Assembly (NCBI RefSeq): GCF_013373865.1
Contig: NC_050472.1
Coordinates: forward strand, 24,687,292 to 24,751,291
Direction of reading: 5' to 3'
Source: Monomorium pharaonis
Lineage: Eukaryota > Arthropoda > Insecta > Hymenoptera > Formicidae
DNA length: 64,000 nt
Positions 27,847-38,030 of the stretch are shown in pieces; the stretch's first letter is position 1, and each line of letters opens with the position of its first letter. Under the pieces are notes generated by a model. It worked only from the letters and a program-made list of their open reading frames with translations. It searched no databases and was not told the DNA's origin. Both the position numbers and the translations under genes were made by a program.

Positions 27847-28476
27847 CCATGTTTTATATTAGACTAAAGTGTAATTAGCTAATATAATGTTTATAAAATT
27901 TATTATTTTATTAAGCTTGTTTTCTTCTATGATTGGCTTTTAAATAGATCGTAAAGAAAAACAAAATTTTAAATAGAATATTAATTGCAATAACCGATAT
28001 CAGACTCGTAATATGTTTTTGTAAGATTTAAAAAAAATACTATTTTTGTATTACAGATACTGATATCTATTTCGATTGATTAAACGATACGATTATAGGT
28101 ATAATACATAATGCATAAAATATAATAAATAATTAATATATTTTAAAATTGTTTTTATTTATTTATTAAATATAATAAATTGGGTAATAATATATCCTGT
28201 AATTTTGGCCCAATTTATTTTACATATATGTGCCCAACTTAAATATAATTAACCATCTAATTTACCATTTGAACTTCAAGTATTACTCAAAGTATTAGTG
28301 CTAAATAGATTGCAATTTATATCAAATTATTAAGATTATGGAAAAAGATAAATTTAACATTGAAATTAATAGGTAAATAAATTAATGCTATTTATTTTTA
28401 AAATATTTTGCAAAATTTAACTGCTTTTGTAAATAATATAATTGCGTCAGTTTATGACATATATAGTACAGGGAAA
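27847..28476. other. AT-rich spacer
   Basis: Very AT-rich DNA without reading frames or recognisable elements. Confidence 0.5.
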
Positions 28477-29067
28477 TTAGACTCAGAAACCACTGTTTCG
28501 AGAAAAAATTGTAAGAGGCACTTTTATTGTGGATTCTTAATCATACAAACATATTAAACAAAAATTCAACTCGGAAAAAGTTGGGAATTATTGTGTAAAC
28601 AATGAAAGAAGGTAAAAATTTACGTTTTTTTGGCAATAAAAAAAATCTATTATTGTTAGCAAAAAACAAAAAATATAAGCTTATAGGTATTAAAAATATC
28701 TATTAAATGAGCCGTCGAACGTTCCAATTGGTTTATTTTTTAAGGAGAAAAAAATTAAAAACTGCCAAAAATTTTTTTTTTTTAAATTGTTAATAACAAA
28801 TAGACAAGTGATGGCAAATTTTTGTAATCGGGCTTAAATAGTTGCGGTTACTATTCTCTAAAAGTCTTGAAAATTTTAGCCCAAAACATTCATAACTTTT
28901 GACACAAAGCTATTTATCATTTAATTATTTTGTAATTTTTTAATTATTAATTAACATTGTTTACACAACATTTTCCGAGTTTAATTTTTGTTTAATATGT
29001 TTGTATGATTTTTCCGAATAAGAATCTGCAATAAAAGTGCCTCTTACAATTTTTTCTCGAAAGTCTA
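28477..29067. repeat. foldback element with ~115 bp inverted arms
   Basis: The left arm (about 28477-28604) and right arm (28955-29067) are reverse complements with small indels; shared words include GAGAAAAAATTGTAAGAGGC, ACTTTTATTG and CATACAAACATATTAAAC. The ~350 bp between them has no coding capacity. This could be a foldback transposon or two inverted copies of one repeat. Confidence 0.8.
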
Positions 29068-29126
29068 ATTTTAATTTTAATGTACTAATAAGTATATATA
29101 GACAATAAGAAGCACCCAATACCGAT

Positions 29127-29199
29127 AAGTCAATTGGCTCAGTAGATAGAGTACAAGTTTTGTAATCCTGAGGTCCCGGGTTCAAAACTAGCAGCGGCA
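29127..29199 (+). repeat. degenerate tRNA-like SINE head
   Basis: Contains an A-box-like TGGCTCAGTAGATAGAG (from 29135) and a B-box-like GGTTCAAAACT (29179-29189) at tRNA spacing, with TTTGTAA in the anticodon-loop position as in tRNA-Thr(UGU). The stems do not pair well and the acceptor ends do not match, so it is not a working tRNA. The purine-rich tail that follows directly suggests a tRNA-derived SINE. Confidence 0.6.
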
Positions 29200-29204
29200 A
29201 GGGC

Positions 29205-30420
29205 GGCATTGGAAGGAGGGGAAAAAGCAAGGGGAGAAAGGAAAGAGCAAAGGAGGGGGAAAAGCAAAGAAAAGAAACGAAACGAAAAGAAAAGAAAAGA
29301 AAAGAAACGAACAGAAAAGAAAAGAAAGATATAAGAAAGAGAAAAGGAAAAGAAAAGAAAAGTAAAAGAAACGAAAAGAAAAGAACAAGGAACAAGAAAA
29401 GAAAGAAGAAAAAAGAAAAAGAAAAGAAAAGAAAAGAAAAGAAAAGAAAAGAAAAGAAAAGAAAAGAAAAGAAAAGAAAAGAAAAGAAAAGAAAAGAAAA
29501 GAAAAAGAAAGAAAAGAAAAGAAAAGAAAAGAAAAGAAAAGAAAAGAAAAGAAAAGAAAAGAAAAGAAAAGAAAAGAAAAAGAAAAGAAAAAGAAAAAGA
29601 AAAAGAAAAAGAAAAAGAAAAGAAAAAGAAAAAGAAAAAGAAAAAGAAAAAGAAAAGAAAAAGAAAAAGAAAAAGAAAAAGAAAAAGAAAAAGAAAAGGA
29701 AAAGGAAAAGGAAAAGGAAAAGGAAAAGGAAAAGGAAAAGGAAAAGAAAAGAAAAGGAAAAAGGAAAAGGAAAAGGAAAAGGAAAGGAAAAGGAAAAGGA
29801 AAAGGAAAAGAAAAGGAAAAGGAAAAGGAAAAGGAAAAGGAAAAGGAAAAGGAAAAGGAAAAGGAAAAGGAAAAGGAAAAGGAAAAGGAAAAGGAAAAGG
29901 AAAAGGAAAAGGAAAAGAAGAAAAGGAAAAGGAAAAGGAAAAGGAAAAGGAAAGAAAAAGAAAAGAAAAGGAAAAGGAAAAGGAAAAGGAAAAGGAAAGG
30001 AAAAGGAAAGGAAAAGGAAAGGAAAAGGAAAAGGAAAAGGAAAAGGATAAAGGAAAAGGAAAAGGAAAAGGAAAAGGAAAAGGAAAAGGAAAAGGAAAAG
30101 GAAAAGGAAAAGGAAAGGAAGGAAAGGAAAAGGAAAAGGAAAGGAAAAGGAAAGGAAAGGGAAAGGAAAGGAAAGGAAAAGGAAAAGGAAAGGAAAAGGA
30201 AAAGGAAAAGGAAAGGAAACGGAAAAGGAAAAGGAAATAGGAAAAGGAAAAGGAAATAAGGAAAAGGAAAAGAAAAGGAAAAGGAAAAGGAAAAGGAAAA
30301 GAAAAGGAAAAGTAAGTAAAAGAAAAGGAAAAATTAAAAGAAAAATTAAAAGTAAAAGAAAAAGTGAAAAGGAAAAGTAAAAGGAAAATGGAAAAGGAAA
30401 GTGAAATGAAATAAATTAAA
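29205..30420. repeat. purine simple-repeat tract, (AAAAG)n and (AAAAGG)n
   Basis: About 1.2 kb of almost pure A/G on the plus strand. It passes from mixed AAAAG/AAACG (29.25-29.40 kb) to clean AAAAG (29.41-29.58), AAAAAG (29.58-29.69), AAAAGG (29.69-30.30) and then AAAAGT variants. The unit changes stepwise along the tract. Confidence 0.97.
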
Positions 30421-30690
30421 TGAAAGTAATTAAATTAAATAAATTAAATTAAATTGAAATTAAGTTAAATGAAAAATAAAATTGAAACTAAATGAAAGTA
30501 AATTAAATTAAATTAAATTAAATAAATTAATTAAACTTAAATTAAATTAAATTAAATTAAATTAAATTAAATTTAAATTAAAGTAAATTAATTAAAATTA
30601 AAATTAAATTAAAATTAATTAAATTAAATTAAAATTAAAATAAAATTAATTAAGTAAAATAAAATAATTTAAATTTAATTAATTAATAAA
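30400..30690. repeat. AAATT/AATTA simple-repeat tract
   Basis: Continues directly from the purine tract, via AAATG-like units, into irregular (AAATT)n up to about 30690. It looks like a further step of unit drift in the same simple repeat. Confidence 0.9.
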
Positions 30691-30906
30691 AATTTATCCT
30701 AAATTTAGTATGTACTGTTGATAAAAGTAATAAAAATAAAATTTTTTAAACTATAATATTAAACAATTTTAGTTTGGCTCAAGCTAAATTTTTATATTGG
30801 CCTAAGTTTGAAAACCAATGTAGGCCCTAGATTAAAAAGCGGGTAAAATCGATATTGGACCAAGATAGGCGTCCTAACTTGGGCCTCAATACAAATAAGG
30901 AAACCT

Positions 30907-30967
30907 ATGAAATGAAATGAAATGAAATGAAATGAAATGAAATGAAATGAAATGAAATGAAATGAAA
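30907..30967. repeat. (AAATG)n pentanucleotide microsatellite
   Basis: About twelve clean copies of AAATG ending in AAATA variants. It is preceded at 30770-30900 by several GGCC-containing words (GGCTCAAG, GGCCTAAG, GGCCCTA, GGACCAAG, GGGCCTCAA) that resemble a decayed short-period repeat. Confidence 0.95.
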
Positions 30968-31880
30968 TAAAATAAAACAAAATAAATCTGGTTTTTTAGT
31001 CGAAGTACATATAATAATCTGTGATAATAAAACATTTGGTATTTTCAAAAAAAGATTTTTTTTAATATTTTGTATTAAACATATCTATATATTTTCAAAT
31101 TACTTTAAAAGGATCTTTTCATTCAAACCACAATTAAAAATAATTTGTTCAAGTTCACGTAATAATTGCGGAAAAAATTTCTTAAAATTTTTTAAAATTT
31201 TTTGTATGTCACATTTGTTTAAAGATAAATTATCGTATAATTGAAGAATTAAATTGTTGAATTGTTATGGCAAGTTCTTTAAGAAACGATGAAATGTTTT
31301 TATCTTCCAATGTATTATTATTTGACGAAAGGCACGTAATATTTCTTATCGTATCATTGTGTGAATAGATGCAGTCACAGAGCAAAATTTTGTGTTTTAT
31401 TTAGAATCGGATATATTTATCTCTATTGTGTGTATAGTTGGAACATTTACTAATTTTTTAAAATATTTATCAAGTCCATGAGTAAAAATGTGTTTTATAG
31501 AACTATCTTTTCTGTGAAATCGAAGTCAATTATTAATATAACAAGTGAAAATATCTTGTTTATAAATATACTTTAAATGAAATACATATTTATAAATGTT
31601 TTTTAATATCATATTATCAGAATAAGGACAATTCGTTGTTAAAAAATAATAATTTGGCTGTTCATATACATCATATACATTATCATACTGTTTGCAGTGA
31701 TATCTAAATAAATGTCTTGTTAATCCATTAATTTGTATCAAATTGATTATTCTATACACCATTTTAATTTAAATTTTATGTTTGTGTTACAGTATCATTG
31801 TTGCTAACTTTTCTTTTGTTTTTCTTTTATTAGCGAATAACTTTTTCTTTTATAAGCGAATTAAAATTTTCATAGATGTT
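30968..31880. other. AT-rich spacer
   Basis: No gene supported. The segment near 31763-31810 resembles 32925-32975 (both run from an AATTT-rich stretch through TTTGTG to TTACAGTATCAT), so part of it belongs to a dispersed repeat. Confidence 0.45.
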
Positions 31881-32450
31881 CAGAAGAAATCTTCCCTCCT
31901 ACGGGTACGACCTTGTCGTGGTGGGAGGGCTCAGTACCCCGAGGACTTGAATGCCTGTGGGGGAAGCTAACTGTACCCATTGCACTTATTAGGTTTGTTT
32001 TTTATTCCTGCACTGCTGCACTAGTGCAATAAGTAAGAATGAAAAAAAATATATTTGTCTTATTCTAACTTATTACATCAGTGCAGCAGTGCAGGAATAA
32101 AAAACAAACCTATTACGTCGTCGATCGTAAAATTGTGTTCGTCGCGCCGCGTTAACGTTCGGGAGTGCCGATCGATTGAATTGAAAACGAACCGTAGCCG
32201 GCTCGTCGTGTCGCGCGTTTGCTTCGGGAGTGCCGTTCAAGTAAATGAACTTAAAGGACTTTTCGCATAACTCCCATTAGAATAATTTCTTAGTTCGAGA
32301 GACCGGGGATGGCACTTTCGAAGTCTCGACAGTATGGGATGCTCATCGAGGCGTTGCTTCTTGCGACGTTCTCGCGCCAAGTGCGCTTCGCGCACGAGGT
32401 GCGAGAAGAGATGAGCCAGTTGAGATACACGTTTCTAACATCGGTAAACG
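31881..32450. repeat. unclassified repeat module, GC-rich, with hairpin
   Basis: GC content rises sharply against the surroundings. The left part carries the words CCTACGGGTACGACCTTG and GGGAGGGCTCAGTACCCC, which look like non-coding ends of a retroelement, but I cannot name a family. Inside are a perfect-arm hairpin (31990-32112) and a diverged direct repeat, TTCGGGAGTGCCG at about 32159 and 32225. No long reading frame is present. Confidence 0.45.
31990..32112. repeat. long hairpin with 32 bp perfect arms
   Basis: The left arm 31990-32021 and right arm 32081-32112 are exact reverse complements over 32 bases (outer part TAGGTTTGTTTTTTATTCC). Pairing continues inward for about 19 more bases with a few mismatches, leaving a loop of about 21 A/T-rich bases. 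Confidence 0.92.
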
Positions 32451-32659
32451 ATTAACGGCACTAAATAGTAAGAATTCTTAATTACGATCTTAATACGATT
32501 GTAATTTTGTATTCTTCTGTGCGGTGCTTGACGTTTCGTGTTAGTTCCGTGTTTGTGTTTTTCCGCACTCGTCGAATCAAAGTGCTGATTCCACGGAGCA
32601 TTCTTCGAACTGGAAATCATATCGTGGGAGTTATAAATGTGGGGTGACGCGCGAAAGAC

Positions 32660-33280
32660 TTTTTGACAATTAATTAGTCCTCGCGCGATTGTAACTTCAA
32701 TAATCGCGAGTGTTTTCGCGAGTGTCTCGTGACAAAAAAGGACAGCCTGTTCTGGGAGGAGGAGGAGGTCCAGGAAGGGCATCGGGCATCAGCGGAGCAA
32801 CCTCGGGGTAAATATTTTTTGTTTGCACAAATAATTTTTATTATTTATTTATTTTAATATATAATATAATATTTAATATATAAATTATACAATTTTCAAA
32901 AATATTCATTATGTTAAGCACTGTTTTAATTTGAATCTTATATTTGTGTGTTACAGTATCATCGCAGCTTCATGGCCGAATAACTCCGCTCGTTGCGCAT
33001 CGGATCGGTGAGTAACGATTTTTTTTATGGAACAACGAATCTACGAAATGTATATTAAATGTCTTTTTATGTATTATGAATAGTACAGATAAATGCGACT
33101 TTTCATAGATTCGTTGTTCCAAATTGGTTTTTGTTTGCATTTTTTCGTGGTGATATACTCGATTGTGTTACACGATAAATTTTTTTGGTAATTTTTATTA
33201 AAACGGGTATAAATGTATATACTTAAATTATCTGGCTGTCATGCAGCTAGAATGAATTTGGCCAGGATCAACGAAAGGTG
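32660..33280 (+). other. run of exon-like segments with splice signals, possible non-coding transcript
   Basis: Three GC-richer segments on the plus strand are bounded by good splice signals. The first ends at about 32812 (CTCGGG then GTAAAT). The second spans 32957-33007 (after TTACAG, before GTGAGTAAC). The third spans about 33247-33276 (after CATGCAG, before GTGAGTCC). Joined, they give no convincing protein. This could be a non-coding RNA, the 5' leader of a gene further right, or chance sites in a transposon remnant. Confidence 0.25.
33028..33121. repeat. hairpin with 21 bp arms
   Basis: The left arm 33028-33048 (TGGAACAACGAATCTACGAA...) and right arm 33101-33121 are reverse complements with one mismatch, separated by a 52-base A/T-rich loop. 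It starts just after the exon-like segment ending at 33007. Confidence 0.85.
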
Positions 33281-33334
33281 AGTCCAATCTGGCCGGAAGA
33301 AAGAAAAAGAAATATTGAAAGTTGAGTGTCAAAA

Positions 33335-33450
33335 ATTAACGTAGGTAGGTAGGAATACGGGTAGGTAGGAATGTGTGAATAGGTAAACGAATAAATAGAA
33401 ATACGGGTAGGCAGGAAAATAAATCTAGGGTTGTAGGGCTTGTAGGGTTG
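33335..33450. repeat. degenerate GTAG-rich simple repeat
   Basis: Repeated GTAGGTAGGAAT and GGGTAGGCAGG words followed by TAGGGTTGTAGGGC, a decayed tetranucleotide microsatellite. Confidence 0.7.
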
Positions 33451-34686
33451 TTGCTAGGTAAATGTCACCCTGATAAAAAATATTCACATTTTACTACATT
33501 AATTTCTGGAGTTTATTTTTCAAAAATTTAATTTTCAATTTTTAAATTATATTTTTTAAATTAATCAAGATAAATAGTAATATAATAACAAACATTTTCT
33601 TCAAAATTATATATTTCAAAATGCATCTACATAATATTTCATAAAATATATATTTGCATAATTATTCCTCAAATTCTTTACCATAATATGCTTTGTATTC
33701 AAAATATTCAAAATACATGTACATATATATCATGCATTAACTAATGTGATTTTAATAATAATGCATCGGAGTTTAATTTCTTTTTATAAAAGTTAATAGA
33801 ATTTTATAATTTTATTAATATAAATTTGTCATATGTGTAGAAAATTTTATTAAAATTACGTAACATATATTACTGGCCACAAAATCATGATTTACGTATA
33901 AATATTAATGTATGACGTGATTTATTTACAAATATAGAACAGTACTGTCCATAATTTACATTTTTGGACTTGAAATTGAAATGGTGTCGATTGTATCGAT
34001 CGGACGAACTGTATCGATTGCTGTATTTATTATCATTTCTTCTTATTGCGTAACTATTTTCGAGTGCCAAGTTTGTTTTCAGAGACAAGACTAATCAAGA
34101 CTAATCTAAGATGATTATATATTTTTGATGTATTGTTAATAGTATTATCTAATTTGTTTTTGCATTATCCATATATTGAGAAATTATAAATAACACATTT
34201 GAAAAATTTTTAACAATCTCTGACTAGTCTTATCTCTGAAACAGCGTTGCATGAAACAGCTATGAATAAGAAGTAAAAATGATACAACAGACATAAATAT
34301 CAATTCATTTCAATTTTAAGTACAAAATTAAAAATCCTAAATAGTGCAGATAAATGTATTGAAATGCATTCAAAAGACTAACAAATCACAGATTTTCAAA
34401 CATCAAGTAAAAAATTTTTCTTCTTTGATATTGACATCTCTTTAATAGAATTTTTTGTTTAAAAAAGTATTAAAAAGTCTTCCTCGAAATGTACAATAGA
34501 TTCAATCTATATACAAATATAAAAATTTTCTCAATCACTTTAATTGATATATATTTTTCGTATTTTTATATTTCTCTTAAATAGTGATTTCTTTCATAGT
34601 GCGTAACAAATTGATTAAATTATGCAGCTATTTGAATGCGTATAAACGCATTGAACAAACGAATGAAACGTTTTCTAACTCTCAGT
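33451..34686. other. AT-rich intergenic DNA, 3' flank of Lsd-2 paralogue
   Basis: No gene supported. It should contain the 3' untranslated region of the perilipin gene that ends at 34687 on the minus strand; the polyadenylation site could not be fixed. Confidence 0.45.
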
Positions 34687-35875
34687 TTATTTTTTCTCCT
34701 CGTCCTTTTTCTCCGTCGGGCTGTTTGTCTCCTCCTGTTTCTGCCCAAGATTCAAGAATTGTGTGAGGTGAAGAATTGATACCACGCTGGATATGTATGT
34801 CGATACATCTTCCTTTTTTATTGTCTTCAATTGCGCAGCAATTGAATGGTAAACGCGATTAGCGGTTTTCGTTGACAGCTGACCAATTGTTTGCACCGCA
34901 TGAAGTACTTTGTTCTCGTCCGCGGAGACCGGATCTATAATAACAAGTCATCGTTAAAATGTTATCAATTGATTAATCAATGGAATGCGGAAATTTTTGA
35001 AATTCTCTAGATACATACTTGGCATGCTCTCTTCTCCTTCAACGGGCGGGAAATAATGGTCCAATAAACGATTGACGAGCACGCTGGTGTTGTCAACGCC
35101 TTGTACAGCCATGCTGCCGTATTGCGTGTTTAGAAGCTCGTTCGCTTTAGCTATACTGGTCTCTTTTAATGTAGATGCCTGTTGCGTGGCTGATTCCTTT
35201 GCCGTTTGAAGTTTTTCGATGGTGGGCTGCAAGGAGCTGCTCATAACCGCTTTGGCGGCATCGTATATCTGTAAATTCCAAGAAACCATTTATTTCTGCT
35301 CATCAAGTTCACAATTAATCAGACGGGTCATATTATTTTGTATGATCAGTTATTTACATTATTTATTCATTTATTTAAAATCACTATTTTATTAATATTC
35401 TTAAAAGAAAAGAAAATTTAGAATAATAAAATCAAATTTAAATCAGGAAAATTCATTTTTAAATAAATAGCAGATAGAAGAAATTTTTTTAGAAACGAAC
35501 TGAGGTTTTGAATAACTACTTCACTGTGCAAGTTTTCTTTAGCGTTACCTGCTGAGGTGGTTCCTTCACAATTGGAACTTTTTGTTCGACGATGCTTAGG
35601 CCCTCACATAGTTTCTGATCGACGGCACTGATCTGTCCTTCGAATTTCTTGGCCAATGGCGCAGCAAGTGGCACAGCTGTGGCGGTAGCGTAATTCAGTC
35701 CCGCTTCGGCCTGATTTAACGCCCAATTTACCAAATGATGAGAATCCTTCAGAAAAGAATATGTAGATCCAGTCTTCTCAATTGCCGAATGAACTACCGG
35801 AATATTTTTCACTCGGTCTAGCACCTCGAGGTGAGGTAGGCTCGCGGAGTTTTCTGTTTTCTTCGCGTCTGCCAT
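34687..35875 (-). CDS. Lsd-2: perilipin, Lsd-2 type (lipid droplet surface protein), paralogue B
   Basis: Three coding exons: 35875-35549, 35268-35019, 34934-34687; 274 residues. Perilipins coat lipid droplets and control lipase access; Lsd-2/PLIN2 promotes fat storage. Seen: the PAT-type N-terminal block (LPHLEVLDRVKNIPVV at about residues 13-28), the VDQKLCEGLSIVEQKVPIVK segment, an amphipathic middle part with 11-mer-like helices, YGSMAVQGVDNTSVLVNRLL, and a C-terminal segment (VLHAVQTIGQLSTKTANRVY) typical of Lsd-2. The tail is charged (E/K-rich). Intron phases (0 after the PPQQ motif, 1 after EGEESMP) match the two neighbouring perilipin genes. The ATG lies five bases inside a spliced exon (acceptor TTTGTACAG). 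An untranslated first exon probably ends at 37928 (AAT then GTAAGT). Confidence 0.92.
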
Positions 35876-35880
35876 TTTCT

Positions 35881-37927
35881 CTGTACAAATCAAATAAAAC
35901 TTAAGATTCATGTAATGCTAATTCATTCAATGCTTGTTTTAAATGGCATGTATCAAATTTAAAATCTTTTTCTAATATATTGTATTAAAGTATATTTAAA
36001 TCCGATATATGTATATTAACAGCTTTAAAAGCTATGTATTGCTTAAATTTATAATTTAAATTTCAAGATTTGATTTATACCATTTTTCTTACAATTATAT
36101 TAATAAGAATGCGATATAAATAAAGACTATAAAAAGCTGCAAATCGATAATTTTATCGATAATAGACGATAATATGTGCAGTATTCTATATTTAGATTTA
36201 AATGAGACTCATGACAATTTTAAATTATTTGTGTTAAATTTTTAAATTTTACATAAGTAATTATCTGTCGATAATTATATGTTATGCTCAAGTGCACCAC
36301 TTATATATTTCAAAGATAAATGCGTACGATGAGATGAGCAAGTATTTCTTGCAGAGATCTTTGTACCTTCGGTAACCGGTGAATCAAACTTGTTATTTAT
36401 CTTGCTATCTTATTTTATGCAAGCCAGTGTACTTTGATACCATTATCTATATATAACTCAATGATTATATGTCCTCCATCTTTTTCCCAATACATCTGTA
36501 TATGTGCGATCGGCGAATTAAAAAAACAAAAAAAGGAAAACAAGAGAAGATGTATGCCAATTAATAAAATTATTGCAATACGTGTACTGCGATATGTGTA
36601 TATTATACTGTAAATATCTAGTTTGGTGCTCCACACGTATTTAGCTATGTGTGAATGTGCGAAACACAAGGAAACTAAATTTAGATTTTTGTTACATAAA
36701 TTAATCTACTCAACTGATTAAAAGATTTTGAGTGTAATACATGACTCATCCGCGCTGGAACATACGAGAAAGTAATAAACTGTAGTTGCTACAGCATCAT
36801 ACTGTTGTATGAGACATAATACATTCGGAAATAAATAACAATATTCCCTTACTATCTGTCTTGATATTTTAAAATATATTTTAACTTTATTAATTTAACT
36901 TAATTAATTAACATGTCTTAATTGTTTTATGATAAAATTTTTTTCTTATTTATAAATTAAATTCAAATTTAAGTGCGTATTTTCTTTTAAATTTAAATAT
37001 ATTTTTGTCTTATAATACAATTGTATATCTATGCTATCTGTTGTTGAATAAAATTGTATAACTTTTTATATAGTTTACATGTATAGAACTGTTATTACAA
37101 TTTTACTATAATTTTATTTAAAAGATTATTTCCACATTATAAAATCAAATATTTCAGATTATTTTTAAATAATTATTACAATATAATTTAATGTAATATT
37201 TTCTGTGATACGGAATCGTGGCAATAAGAATGCTAAACTACTAGCACAATCTACAACGTAAACGTTTTCTCTTATCCCAGAAGGTTATTGATGTTTGTTA
37301 TGAAATATTCCTTAGCTAGGGCAAGTTCTACCGTTTGCTTGAATCGAAACTGTTCATAACATTCCGCGATGTGAAATATTTCATAAATAAATCACTACAT
37401 AACAAAATGCATATATGTAATTATACATTAGTTGTGTGCTATTTAAAATATAACTAGTATTTCTTAATGTATTTGCAATCACTGGTAGTAAATTAAATTG
37501 TATAACTTTTTATATATTTTACATGTATACACTACAATTTTTTTGTAGTTACTACAATTTTACTTAAAAGATTATTTCCACATTATAAAATCAAATATTT
37601 CAGATTATTTTTAAATAATTATTACAATATAATTTAATGTAATATTTTCTGTAATACGGAATCGTGGCAATAAGAATTTATATAAGCATAAGAATGTATG
37701 TAAAATGCTATATAGTCATAGTAGCAATTAAAAAGACGTATAAATGCAAAGTAAAATAAATAATAACGCAATAGTATTAATTATATTTTGAAATATTTGA
37801 ATTATTTTAGAAATCGTTATTTGTTTCAGCACATGTATTATATTTTACATAATATAAATTTTAAAAAGTAAAATATTAAATATGTTATCAATTTTAACGT
37901 TCATTATTTCAAAATGTTAATACTTAC
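35881..37927 (-). other. 5' untranslated intron of Lsd-2 paralogue B
   Basis: Runs from the candidate donor at 37927 (GTAAGT) to the acceptor at 35881. It is AT-rich and holds a ~180 bp duplication (37051-37231 and 37495-37676). No gene is supported within it. Confidence 0.55.
37051..37676. repeat. direct duplication, two ~180 bp copies
   Basis: Copy 1 (37051-37231) and copy 2 (37495-37676) are in the same orientation. They are almost identical from AAAGATTATTTCCACATTAT through ACGGAATCGTGGCAATAAGA, with an indel-rich stretch near their left ends. About 263 bp of unduplicated DNA separates them. Confidence 0.9.
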
Positions 37928-38030
37928 ATTTGTATTCTCTGCGTAATTGTCTGAGGAGAATTTCGTGATAGCTGGCTGTATGACCGATTCACACGAGACG
38001 TCGAGTAAGACTGTCGTTATATCTGTGTGA
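37928..38030 (-). promoter_or_regulatory. candidate untranslated first exon and promoter of Lsd-2 paralogue B
   Basis: Reading the minus strand, a GC-richer block ends in AGAGAATACAAAT followed by GTAAGTATT, a strong 5' splice site. It lies upstream of the coding exon, whose ATG follows a 3' splice site. The start site is not determined. Confidence 0.5.

Noticed and set aside
27297..27878. Open frames across the second gap
   Set aside because: Also composed of N, joined to satellite on one side.
29127..29199. Functional tRNA-Thr gene
   Set aside because: A and B box words are present but the anticodon and acceptor stems do not pair; a SINE head explains it better.
32435..32782. 115-codon minus-strand frame
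   Set aside because: No recognisable domain, and it overlaps the opposite-strand exon-like segment in repeat-derived DNA.
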